Source of the DNA: Calocera cornea HHB12733
Taxonomy: Eukaryota; Basidiomycota; Dacrymycetes; Dacrymycetales; Dacrymycetaceae
Direction of reading: 5' to 3'
Length of the DNA stretch: 18,099 nucleotides
Assembly (NCBI GenBank): GCA_001632435.1
Contig: KV424192.1
Location: 1 to 18,099 of the forward strand
Of this stretch, positions 1 through 9,203 are shown piece by piece. Positions within the stretch are counted from its first letter, which is position 1. Each line of letters starts with the position of its first letter. Position numbers and translations under genes: made by a program. The notes under the pieces were generated by a model, which had not been told where the DNA came from, searched no databases, and was given only the letters and a program-made list of their open reading frames with translations.

Positions 1-95
1 GCCGCGTTCAGCGTCTCCATCGCCGCCACATCCTCACGCACATCCTCGTCCACCAGCTCGAGCTCGAACGGTTCCATAGCGACAGAGTCAGACAT
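1..95 (-). CDS. 5' end of an unidentified minus-strand gene (partial)
   Basis: Reading leftwards from an ATG at 95-93, an open frame runs off the window edge and encodes about 31 residues, starting MSDSVAMEPFELELVDED and continuing acidic. It has no stop, and codon choice is GC-rich at third positions like the real genes here. The start context (TTGCC before ATG) is acceptable and no upstream in-frame ATG is nearby. The acidic N-terminus carries no signal peptide or membrane segment. The product cannot be named from 31 residues. It might equally be a chance frame, so confidence is moderate to low. Confidence 0.4.
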   Translation of the reverse strand, partial: MSDSVAMEPFELELVDEDVREDVAAMETLNA

Positions 96-270
96 GGCAA
101 TAAAAGCAGAGATCGACGTTAGAGGCGAAGACAGAGCGCAGGGAACGGCGCTGCCGACGTCGAGCGTTATCAGGCGACCGCACTGCCACCAACTCTACGC
201 GCAAAAACCCCCTGTTTCAGGTCGTGATCGCCGCCTAAACGCCGCATCACCCATGGAAGGGTGATTCTTC

Positions 271-533
271 AAAGTTCCCCGCGGATGTTGAAACACAGTA
301 GCACTGGAAAATCAAGAAAAACCAAAAAGAATCACAAGAGAACCAACAAATACCCTCAGAAAAACGAAAACCGACCAAAAAGAAATAACGCCTGTCTCGG
401 ATATCCAACATAACGCGAAAATAACGCGTTAGAATTTCCTTCCTTCTTCTGAGCTTCCTCTTCATCTCGATTTTGATCCGCATTCATGACTCATGACTGA
501 GGACAGTCATTTTCTAAAGTTCCCCGCGAATGT
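271..533. repeat. 18-base direct repeat, two copies
   Basis: AAAGTTCCCCGCGGATGT at 271-288 recurs at 516-533 with one difference (A for G after GCG). The copies are in the same orientation, 245 bases apart. The right copy follows a perfect hairpin (493-510). This may be a trace of a local duplication or of the ends of a decayed element. Confidence 0.55.
493..510. repeat. Perfect 7-base-stem hairpin
   Basis: ATGACTG (493-499) and CAGTCAT (504-510) are exact reverse complements around the four-base loop AGGA. It lies just left of the second copy of the 18-base repeat. No T-run follows, so there is no reason to call it a terminator. Confidence 0.5.
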
Positions 534-630
534 ACATCCGATTCTCTTGCCAATTGGCGACATAGCGTTAGAGGGGCGTTACGTAGATAACGCTCCGTAC
601 GGATTCCGGGTTACACAAGTCTCACTTGGT

Positions 631-672
631 CAGGTACCAGGAACGGCTTCGTGCCTGGTGCCTGGTGCCTGG
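631..672. repeat. Imperfect hairpin with a 7-base triplication
   Basis: CAGGTACCAGG (631-641) pairs with CCTGGTGCCTG (654-664) at 10 of 11 positions around a 12-base loop. The right half is the start of three exact tandem copies of TGCCTGG (652-672). This is typical of slippage in a non-coding stretch. Confidence 0.55.
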
Positions 673-875
673 GAATATACAGGAATCCCGTAGCTACTTA
701 ACTATGCTGTCTAGGTAGCGAATATGAGTTGCCTTTTCCCCCTGTCCAAATATCGTATCCGAAGGCGTTATCCGGCGTTATCGACAAGCGTTATCTTGGT
801 CTCACACAGGCGACACTCCTCTGATAGAACTTCACAAGATTCCATTATACTATCTACTACAAACAAGTGGTACTA

Positions 876-1007
876 GCTATTCACCGGCTCGGGGTTCAGC
901 CATGTCGGCCCGTCGGACGTCTCTGCCTCCGCATCCTCCGCGTTCTCTTCCGATAATGGTGCTATGTTATTTGGACAAGCATATTGGGTCCATCGTGAGC
1001 ATTGCTG
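876..1007 (-). pseudogene. Relic of a DUF6535 gene, exon 1 fragment
   Basis: On the minus strand an open frame between stops at 1010-1008 and 875-873 ends in ...TSDGPTWLNPEPVNS. The WLNPEP motif is the hallmark of exon 1 in both intact DUF6535 genes of this window. At DNA level, 884-902 matches 11165-11183 of the 711-aa gene at 18 of 19 bases. The expected continuation (DNAEIWRTYV... and the membrane core) is absent: the frame stops three residues after the motif and unrelated sequence follows. The acidic stretch before the motif (EENAEDAEAE) is plausible for the variable N-terminus. I read it as a truncated third copy of the family; the exact limits are uncertain. Confidence 0.45.
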
Positions 1008-1104
1008 TCACGCGATGCATGGCACGGGGAAGCTCACGCGGAGCCGTTGCCTCCATCAGCCTTTCCAAGTCTCCGTCGCACAGCTTGTACAAGCCAGCAA
1101 TAAG
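967..1104 (-). pseudogene. Protein-like exon fragment of unknown family
   Basis: After a possible splice acceptor (TTAG, 1108-1105), a minus-strand frame of 45 codons runs to a TAA at 969-967. It reads like an amphipathic helical segment, with LYKLCDGDLERLMEATAP near its start and RAMHRV and LTMDP near its end. There is no ATG at its beginning, so it would be a terminal or broken exon. It overlaps the DUF6535 relic in another frame, so a frameshift may separate two parts of one dead gene. I do not recognise the sequence. The call rests only on its protein-like composition. Confidence 0.3.
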
Positions 1105-1599
1105 CTAAGTTTGATCCATTGTATGAGCGCGCGTTGGGCGAGGAAAACTCGGAGCTGTAGTAGACTGAGGCTGTTGGAACCAAGAAGATGGGGCGGGAGC
1201 AGAGCGACGACTCAGGGGGAGTGTGCCAGCGCATGGGCAGAGCATGTGGAGGGGCACATCAGATGGCACCGCCAGTATGAAGCAACCTACCACTTGCTTC
1301 GTCTTTCATATGTGTTGTGACGATGTTGCATGAGGACCGCACAACGACTTCTCTGTTTCTGGCAGGATCCACATGGGCAAAAGAGGAGAACAGGGAGGAT
1401 TGCAGCTCGATTTCCGTACTACAGTACAGACGTAGTTTCCTTCCGTGCCTCCTTCCTTTTCAGGCAATCGTGCCTTGAACGCCAATCCGGCGGTCCTGGC
1501 TTGGGTCTGCCTCCATGCGCCCTCGACATCATGTCGCCCAGCTATTGTGTCAAGGACTTCATAAGTTACACACCGACGATTACACGGCGTTATGTGCAT
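1105..1599. other. Intergenic interval, 3' flank of the GH5 gene
   Basis: I see no supported gene. Open frames on both strands have no recognisable motif and mixed composition. The 200 or so bases next to 1600 are expected to contain the 3' UTR and polyadenylation site of the minus-strand GH5 gene. One more GCGTTAT lies at 1587-1593. Confidence 0.5.
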
Positions 1600-4599
1600 C
1601 TACCGAATGACAAACCACACAATGACGCCCAAAAGTACGCCCAACACTGCCCAAATCAACGTCCAGTCTTCCTCTTGGACTAGCGGCTCCAAGGCCGGGC
1701 TGACCCTCACCCTGACTGTGTGCACATGTCCCGGATCCCGATTCTCCTGCACGACGTACAGCGTCTGTACCTCCTCCTTGTATTCGAACGCGTCTGCGCC
1801 GGACACTGTGACTTGCCGGCCCTCAGTAAGCGAGATGGGGAGGAAAATCTCCGTCTCCCGCGCGCGGATCGATGGGTGGGGGAGCGGTACCGCGTCATTG
1901 CTGCTCCCGCTGCTCTTCGCCGGTTGCGAGGTGGGGTTCGCGAACACCAACTCAAAGGTGGACGTACGCGTGTCATACCCGTACTTGAGTGGGATGCCTG
2001 CAACTTTGGCTGGGTAGGGCCGCACCACGGCGCGGAGGATGCGGCCGCCGTCGTCCAGCTCCGTGTTGACCTGCTCGAGCGAGGATAGGGGTGACGGGAG
2101 CTTGCGCGCAGAGCGGCTGTACCAGGAGAAGTTCTCCCCATTCCAGAAGTCGCCGTTCGCATCGTCGTTCAGCGGGTTGTAGTTCCATAATCTATGAGCA
2201 TATCAGTATATGTCAGCGTATATGCGCATCATGCAGCGAATGCTCGGTACCCACGTGAAGCTCGTCCTAGCTGCATCCAGCCCGCAGATCAATGCGTCCA
2301 TCATCCTCGCCTGCCATGTGAAGTCGCCTGTCTTGAAAGCCTCGGCCTCGCTATTCGTAGGATGAGCCGCATTTTCATGGCGCACAATCACCGAAACAAC
2401 GCACTTCATATCTAACGGTACTCCACACTCCCCGACCACCACAGGCCGCTCACCCGCATTCGGGTACACAGATTGTACGATATTCCCGATCTGCAGCGTA
2501 TAGTTTGCCTTCGCGCCGGCGTCGCCCCAGTACAGCGCTTTGGGGAGAAACATGCCCTGCAACCCATCAGCGCCCATCGCATATATGCAGGACAGCATGT
2601 AACCCACCCGCGCCAGCCCTTGCACATTCACGCTCAGCCCATTGAACTGCTTCTTGAACATCGCGTTGAGGTCATACCAATGCGGCGCATATACGAAGTT
2701 GTGCGGCCGGTGCTCCTCGGGCCATTTGGGGCAGAACTAGCGAGGGGAAGTCAGCGAGGTTCAAAAATGGCATCCTCACGGCCTGGAGTGGGGTAACGCA
2801 CCTCGTTCGGTATTGGCTCGAGGAAGACGAACTTGGTCTTCCCCGCGATCTTCTGTACCCGCTCGGCCCACTTGGAAGCAAACGGGAAATAGAAGTCCCT
2901 GTACCACTCCACCTGGGCCCAATACCATCAGCTCTCCCGTCATAACGCATAAATGTTCGAGAACGCACCGGCTTGTCCGTCCGTGGATCTTTGACAAAGT
3001 AGGTCTCCCTCAGCGTGACTGCCTCCCCCTTTGCCTTGTCCCACCCCCACACGCCATGCATCTCCCACACGCACTCCCCGCCTGTCGGCCCGTCCTCTGT
3101 CCACACCTTCTTGCCCTTCGTGTTCAGCACCCTCGAGCCAGTATGCCGCGTCGGAAACGGGAACGACCGTGTATAGTACGGCACTCTGGTCGGATGCCCG
3201 GCGCCGAGGGACATGGACTGGAGCGGGGAGGGGAAGGCGTACAGGTGCAGGTCGGTCGTGTAGTCCCAGGCGTGTAGATGGGGGAGGGCGATATACCCAC
3301 CATGAGGCTCGTTCATCAGCTAGAGCCAGCACGCATAAGCGACTATAGGCTGCAATATTTCACGATCGATATCGCACCTGAAAGCCCAGTACTGCCGGCA
3401 AGCTTCCCAACCGTTGCACAAGCACGTCATACGCCCCCAAGTAGCAGTCCTGTAGGAACTGCTGCGCCGGCACCTGCCGCCCGTCATGTTCGATCTTGAG
3501 CTTAGGCGCGAAGGTGTTCCCGCCCCAGAAGATCGTCCTACGCCAAAGGCATCAGCACCTGCACGAGTACAGCATATATGCGCCCTATATTCCCCTTTCA
3601 CCGACGAAGACGATTCCCCTTTCACCGACGAAGACGAGGGCAGGGGGGTGAAGAGAAAGAAAGCACGTACGCCATCGTCGCCGCAGCAAGCTTCTGGTAT
3701 CCGGTAGGCCACGTGCCCCTGTCCACCTCCGCCCGTCCCGGCCACCGCACTCCATCAAGATAAGCCGCCCCCGCCTCCTCTAACCTCTCGAGGTCGAACC
3801 CGAGCTTGGTGAGCGTCCAGGCTGGGGCGCCCGAGCCGCCGGTGAAGCGAGAGAAGACGTCTTGGTGGAGGGAGAGGAAGCAGGCGAGACCGTAGGCGGG
3901 AAAGAGGGAGAGGAGGGCGTGCAGGTAGGTGAGATATTCTTGATCGTACTGTCCTCTAAGAGGTAGGTCAGGATGGGGGCCACGAGTGGGGAGGGAGGGA
4001 CGTACGGCCCAGCGTGTTCGAGCGCCTCCCAGGTGATGTTAAACCGCACTGGTGAGGAATGTTAGCATTTTCGGTTGGACCTGCGCGATGCAGCACGGCG
4101 CACCGAAAGTCAACCCCCACCTGCGCAGCCGCGCCAGGTGCTCGTCCGCCTCTTCCAACGGAAACGGCCGGCCAACGAAGGTGACGCCTTTCCAGCTCTC
4201 CTCTTCCAGCCAGTGATCGGGATCATGGTTGGTTGGTCTACCACATCCGTAAGTCAGCACACTGTCGCGCCTGTGCTGATGCCACAGGGAGGGCAAGCAA
4301 GAGACGGAGGGCAGACGAAGAATGAATCACACACATCTTTGACGCTCCCGATAAGTTCACCCCTCGGAGGTTGCACACCCTCCCATGCGAATCTACGAAG
4401 TTCTGGCCCTCGATTCGCAGGCCGGCATCGCTCCAGCCATGTGCATACGATGCTGTTGAGCCGGGCTCGTAGTCGCGGGATAGGGAAGGGTGGTCAGCCT
4501 GTTGCCAAGGGGGATGTGTCAGCACGGATCGGCATGTGATGGAATGCAGAGGGTGAGGCGTACGAAGGGAGATGCGGCGAGGGAAGAAGGTGGGACCAT
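1600..4599 (-). CDS. GH5 sterylglucosidase/glucosylceramidase-like protein (EGCrP type)
   Basis: Predicted retaining beta-glucosidase of family GH5, probably subfamily 12, resembling fungal EGCrP2/Sgl1 and yeast YIR007W, which remove glucose from sterylglucosides or glucosylceramide. Twelve exons join in frame: 4599-4564, 4498-4335, 4237-4104, 4048-4006, 3955-3671, 3537-3378, 3319-2969, 2912-2802, 2736-2608, 2556-2405, 2350-2255, 2191-1600, giving 750 residues. Visible landmarks are LRGVNLSG (about 56-63), MNEP with the presumed acid/base Glu278, HWY (447-449), GECGVP with the presumed nucleophile Glu514, FTLWNYNP near 553-560, then a C-terminal beta-rich part. A hydrophobic stretch at 731-749, two residues from the end, suggests a tail anchor. 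The start at 4599 is chosen because a 65-base intron with CTGAC branch site and CAACAG acceptor joins it cleanly. Exon 1 (12 residues) is the least certain part. The family is clear; the substrate is inferred. Confidence 0.9.
3589..3636. repeat. 24-base tandem duplication inside GH5 intron 5
   Basis: Two exact adjacent copies of a 24-base unit (3589-3612 and 3613-3636; it begins ATTCCCC and ends GAAGACG) lie in the 133-base intron 3538-3670. This is the longest intron of the gene; the others are 50 to 97 bases. Removing one copy would bring it close to that range. The exact identity indicates a recent slippage event. Confidence 0.85.
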
Positions 4600-4920
4600 G
4601 GCTCGCCGCTGGGTATCGTGTATGCTGTCTCCAGCTCTCGCCTGGCTGGAGCAGGGGACGCGCCAGAACGCGCTCTAGACTGCGTGGCACAGAATTCCGG
4701 CACAGCCACCTGCACGCTGAAACGCGCCGAGAGAGAGTCGGGTGAACCCTTTGCCCCACAACCGGGGAGTAACCGGTCGGTGAGAAGGCGGGGGTGATCG
4801 ATTACTCGACGAGGATGTGAGCTGCTCGCCGCTGGTCTCGCTGCTCCTCGGCCTGCTCCTTGAACCTCTACGCTCTCGAGCTATCAACTCCGCACCTCTA
4901 TCTTGAGATCGGATAGCACG
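4600..4920. promoter_or_regulatory. Shared promoter between divergent GH5 and MaoC genes
   Basis: The two start codons face away from each other across 321 bases, so both leaders and promoters must lie here, unless untranslated exons overlap the neighbours. I see no TATA box. There is a short palindromic stretch near ACCGGT (4770-4775) and a TGATCGATTA element around 4796-4805. No binding protein is assigned. Confidence 0.5.
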
Positions 4921-6356
4921 ATGTCGAACCCTATGGAGCAAGCAGTGGGCTTCCAGCTCCCTCCCCAGCCGGTACGTCTTGCCCCATCCACCGGCCACCC
5001 CGTCCCTTCCTGATGTCATATCTGCGCTTTAGGTAGGATGGACGAAACGCGACCTCCTCACGTACGCAGTTGGCATAGGTGCGAAGAAGGACGACTACCC
5101 TTTCGTGTACGGTACGTCCGCCCGTTCCTCCTGTCCGCCAGCCGGCGGAGCGCTGATCTGATGGGCAGAGCTCCACCCGCAATTCGCGCCATTCCCCACC
5201 TACCCCGTCGTTCTCTCGCTGAAGGGTGTGTTCCCTATTCCTGGGAGATATACGTCTGCTGACAAGAGTGATAGGTGATGCGGAGGACGTGACGCTCTTC
5301 TCGAAGGTCCTGGGGAGGGACGAGATCCCCGGCCTGCCAAAGTTTAACCCCGAGCGAGCTGTGCGTCCCCCTCCTCCCTCCCTCCGGTCCCTCGCCCTCC
5401 ATGCATAGGTACTGACATATGCGCGCTCAGGTGCACGGAAGCATGTCCATCGAGCTTCTACGCCCGCTCCCGCTCGAGACCGGCCCAGGCTGGAGCATGA
5501 AGCGCCGCGTCTCGGGAGTGCATGAGAACAGTGCGCCTTCCTCATTCCTCGCCTTGCATCCAATACAGTACTAATACAGATGGGTGATAGAGTCGGGAAT
5601 CATCATGGACCTGGAGCTGCTGCTTGTCGACCCGGAGGGGAAGGAGTATGCGAGGATGATCGTACGCCCCACTGCCTCTGCCTCTCTCGGGCCCTCGCTG
5701 ATCCTTGCCCAAGACATCATCCTTCAACGTAGGAGCCAAGACTACTGGCCCCTTCTCAAAGTCTGTCTCCTCCCCGCCCAAGGGCAAGCCGGTGCCGAAG
5801 GACCGAAAGCCAGACTATGTGGTCACGGAGAAGACTTTGCCTGAGCAAGCCATCTTGTACAGGCTGTCGGGGGATTACAACCCGCTGCATATTGGTACGC
5901 CCACTCCTCCTCCCTCCTCCCTCCGCCCCTGTGTGGGACGCATGGATGCATAATACAACGGACCGCTGACCGACATCATAGATCCCAGTATCGGCGCCAA
6001 AATGCAGTTCGGTGGGGTAATTCTGCACGGTCTAGCCACGTACGGCTTCGCCGCACGCGCTGTGCTCTCTTCGGTGGGGTCAAACGACCCCCAGGCGCTG
6101 AAAGCATTCTCCGTACGGTTTACTGCGCCGGTGAAGCCCGGGGGTACGTGCCTTCTCTCTAGCGCGTCCACGCAGATGTGTAGCAAGATACTGATGGAAT
6201 AGCGTAGATACGCTCGAGACAAGCATCTGGGAGGTGGGCGACGGGCCGGGTGGGACTGTTATGGTCGCGTTCGTGACCAAGGTGGTGGAGACGGGCAAGA
6301 TCTGCTTGGGCGCGGGGGTCGCGCATGTGGTTAAGAAGGCCAAAGGGAAGCTGTAA
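4921..6356 (+). CDS. MaoC-type enoyl-CoA hydratase 2 (double hot-dog)
   Basis: Predicted (3R)-hydroxyacyl-CoA dehydratase/2-enoyl-CoA hydratase, as in the hydratase part of peroxisomal multifunctional enzyme type 2, here as a free-standing protein. Nine exons join in frame: 4921-4971, 5033-5111, 5169-5225, 5275-5360, 5431-5530, 5591-5661, 5714-5894, 5982-6143, 6208-6356, giving 311 residues. The hydratase-2 signature [14 protein letters not shown] lies at about 197-210, with presumed catalytic Asp202 and His207, followed by [17 protein letters not shown] of the MaoC fold. The N-terminal half ([21 protein letters not shown], here split by splicing context) forms the first, degenerate hot-dog. 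The last three residues are GKL, a weak variant of the peroxisomal PTS1 signal, so peroxisomal location is likely but not shown. It is divergent from the GH5 gene and followed 300 bases later by ATG7 on the same strand. Confidence 0.9.
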
Positions 6357-6656
6357 CTCCCAAATCTCGACTCTCCACCATACTTATCTCGTCAGGATAG
6401 CATATACTGTACATTAGAAAGTTTATATATGCGCCATGAGAGATATCCTCGGAGAGGGCAGATGCTGGTGGTCGTCCGGGACGCGAGCGCGTGATTACGT
6501 GACTCGCGCCTGACGCGTTCCTCGAGGCCCCTTGTCCCCTGTTGTCAGCAACCCTCCTCCCACACCCCTCCCCCGCCATCCTCCCTCTCTCCCCTTATCA
6601 TCATCCACACCCAAACTGCCTTGCGAGTAGCCCAGAAAGTCCAAGATATCCGCAAG
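6357..6656. promoter_or_regulatory. MaoC 3' flank and CT-rich ATG7 leader
   Basis: The left part (6357 to about 6440) is AT-richer and should hold the 3' UTR of the MaoC gene. From about 6546 to 6610 the plus strand is strongly pyrimidine-rich (runs such as CCCTCCTCCCACACCCCTCC), ending some 45 bases before the ATG7 start. CT-rich blocks of this kind are common near transcription starts of filamentous fungi. No TATA box is seen. Confidence 0.45.
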
Positions 6657-9093
6657 ATGCCGATAGTGCAATTCGTCCCCTTCTCCAGCTCGGTGCACCC
6701 GTCCTTCTGGCACGAGCTCACAAAGCTCAAGATCGACGTGCTCAAGCTGGACAGCTCGCGCGTACCTATCACCGCCTCCTACACCGCTGGCAAGACCGTC
6801 CTTGATAGGGAAACGGGCAATGAGATTGGATTGGGATGTCACTTAACTTTGGGGGAGGATGCATTCAAGGTGGATGCTAGGTGCGTAGGATCTCTGGAAG
6901 GAGGTATGATGCCGGGAAGCTGATCAGGAAGCAGACCTGCGAAGCACGCCACGAAAATCAGCGGGACGCTGATCAACTTCAACACTATCGAGGAGTTCAA
7001 GTCCAGCGACAAGGCGGCGTTATTCAATGACCTAGCGGACAAGTTCTGGTCGTCCGTCTCCGCCGCCGCCACGTCCTCATCAAGCACCACCTCACCACCG
7101 CCGCAGCTCAACACCTTCCTCCTCCTCACCTTTGCAGACCTCAAGAAATACAAGTATTACTACTGGTTTGCCTTCCCCGCGTTCATGGCGAGCCCGCCGT
7201 GGGAGATCGCCGACCCTGGCTGGGGGTTGGCAGAAGATGCGTTTGGGAGGGAGGGCCTGGAAGGGGTGAGGGAGCAGCTGGGCGGTTTGGAGGGGCAGGA
7301 TGGAGGGGCAGAGGGGTCATTCCTCGTCCGCCGGGGGAAGGAGGGATATGAAGTGGGCCGATTGGGGGAGTGGGCTGAGTTCTTTGCCGACGTACCGGAG
7401 GAGGTAAGTCACCAATTTGGCTAGTGGACCCTGCTAACGAGATAGCAGGACCGAGTGGTCGCATTCCTTGACCCCTCCTCAACCCTGAACCCCGGCTGGC
7501 CGCTCCGTAACCTCCTCTCGCATCTCTCTTCCCTACAGCCTGGCAAGCCGCTCGCGCTCAACATACTCTCGTGGAGAGACACTGAGCTCCCGACCGGGAA
7601 CAAGCGGTGGGCGAGTAGGTACGGCAGGATCAGTCTGCCTGGTGCGACTGCGGAGCTGGAGGGGAAGCGGCCGACGGCGGTGGGGTGGGAAAGGAACGCT
7701 GCTGGGAAGCTGGGGGGGAGGATGGCCGATCTGGCGCCGATGATGGATCCTACAAGGTGCGCCTGCGCGATGCATATATGTGGTATACCTGGCTAACACC
7801 CCCCGCAGACTGGCCGATCAAGCGGTCGACCTGAACCTCAAGCTGATGCGCTGGCGGATCCTCCCCTCGCTCGACCTCGAGAAAGTATCCTCGACCCGCT
7901 GCCTCCTGCTCGGCGCGGGCACGCTGGGGTGCTACGTTGCGCGCACCCTGATGGGCTGGGGCGTACGGAACATCACCCTCGTGGACAGCGGCAAAGTCTC
8001 TTTCTCCAACCCCGTCCGTCAGCCGCTGTTTGACTTCGAGGACTGCCTGGATGGGGGCAAGCCTAAGGCCGCGTGTGCCGCGGAGCACCTGAAGAAGATC
8101 TTCCCTGGCATCAATGCAAGGGGCATCGAGATGGCCATCCCCATGCCTGGGCATCCGATCCCGCCGAGCGAGGTTGAGAAGGTCAAATCGACGGTGAAGG
8201 AGCTCGAGGAGCTGTACGATACACATGACGCGGTGTTCCTGCTCATGGATTCGCGTGAGAGCCGGTGGCTGCCAACGGTGCTGGGGACGGCGAAGAACAA
8301 GGTGCGCAGACATACAGCATATACAGCTCTGCGTAGTCTTATGTCACACAGTATGTGATGAACGCGGCACTCGGATTCGACACGTACTTGGTAATGCGGC
8401 ACGGCCCGCGCCAGGGAACCGCACCTCCGGCAGATGCGCCCGAACAGCCAACACATGCGCGACTGGGATGCTACTACTGCAACGACATTGTCGCACCATC
8501 TGATGTATGCGCCTGATCTACTACCTTATGCGGCAGTACTGATGATATCACGTAGTCCTTGACCGACCGCACCCTGGACCAGATGTGCACGGTCACACGT
8601 CCTGGTTTAGCACCGATTGCGGCATCGACGGCCGTGGAACTGCTCGTGTCCATGATACAACACCCTCTTGGGTACACATTGTGCTTATCTAACCTCTGCG
8701 CCTCTTACTTATATACGTGACGCAGGATATTTGCACCGCCCTCCTCTGGCAAGGATGACGAAGAGGGTCACTCAGTGCTCGGCGCGGTGCCGCATCAGCT
8801 ACGCGGCTTCCTTGCGCGTTTCAATAGCATGACTATCATCGGTGCCGCATATGACAGGTGCACCGGCTGCAGTGACTTGGTGCGTCCCACTGCCATTAAT
8901 GTCTCAAACCGATGCTGACTTGGCACAGGTGGTCAAGGCATACGAGAAGGATGGCTTCAGCATGATCCAACGTGCATGTGACGAGACAGGCTTCTTAGAA
9001 GAACTTACAGGTCTGAAGGAGTTGTATAAAGAGAGCGAGGCGGCTATGGAAGCGGTGGATTGGGACGAGGACGACGCGGAGGGTGATTTCTGA
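6657..9093 (+). CDS. ATG7: Autophagy E1-like activating enzyme ATG7
   Basis: ATG7 activates the ubiquitin-like proteins ATG8 and ATG12 with ATP and hands them to ATG3 and ATG10 in the cytosol. Eight exons join in frame: 6657-6880, 6935-7403, 7449-7756, 7809-8301, 8352-8504, 8556-8671, 8726-8879, 8929-9093, giving 693 residues, normal for the family. The N-terminus ([20 protein letters not shown]) matches family starts. The nucleotide-binding loop is GAGTLG (369-374), followed by the [14 protein letters not shown] segment. Zinc cysteines are CYYC (538, 541) and CTGC (633, 636). The catalytic thioester Cys560 is in [10 protein letters not shown]. The C-terminus is acidic ([11 protein letters not shown]). 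A Ser/Thr/Pro-rich insert near 115-130 is probably a variable loop. The gene ends 110 bases from the convergent stop of the DUF6535 gene. Identification is firm. Confidence 0.96.
7443..7448 (+). other. Tandem NAGNAG splice acceptor in ATG7 intron 2
   Basis: The intron that starts with GTAAGT at 7404 ends TAGCAG. Splicing after TAG (7445) or after CAG (7448) both keep frame and differ by a single glutamine before [10 protein letters not shown] used the CAG site. Both products would be expected to fold normally. Confidence 0.6.
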
Positions 9094-9203
9094 TGTTGCT
9101 CACCAACCGTTTTATGATGATACCCGCGGACAGGCATATCCTAGTGTGGCTTGAATATATCCAATTATGTCGCGACTAAATGTCAACCGCTCCGACATCT
9201 GCT

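Larger units (their letters stand above)
164..794. repeat. Cluster of ATAACGC / GCGTTAT heptamers
   Basis: Exact copies lie at 164-170, 385-391, 410-416, 421-427, 587-593, 765-771, 775-781 and 788-794, in both orientations, plus near-copies GCGTTAG at 565 and GCGTTAC at 576. The last three form a tight row spaced by a few bases. The copy at 421-427 overlaps ACGCGT (424-429), the core of the MluI cell-cycle box bound by MBF in ascomycete yeasts. Whether this is a binding-site cluster or residue of an old repeat is open. Confidence 0.5.
96..875. other. Gene-free interval with short repeats and motif clusters
   Basis: No convincing coding frame was found. The first 150 bases are probably the promoter and leader of the gene at the left edge. 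The rest is lower in GC than the coding blocks. It holds an 18-base repeated segment, a perfect small hairpin, a larger imperfect hairpin with a 7-base triplication, and eight exact copies of ATAACGC/GCGTTAT; these are listed separately. Confidence 0.6.

Noticed and set aside
1306..1683. Open frames of about 100 codons on both strands left of the GH5 gene
   Set aside because: No motif, mixed composition and overlap on opposite strands. Best explained as chance in GC-rich DNA and 3' flank.
1707..4296. Long open frames on the plus strand and alternative minus frames across the GH5 gene
   Set aside because: They are shadows of the 12-exon GH5 gene. Only the minus frames joined by good splice sites carry family motifs.
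4600..4759. N-terminal extension of the GH5 frame up to 4759
   Set aside because: The extra residues are Arg/Ser/Pro-rich and unlike the family. A 65-base intron with good donor, branch and acceptor gives a cleaner start at 4599.
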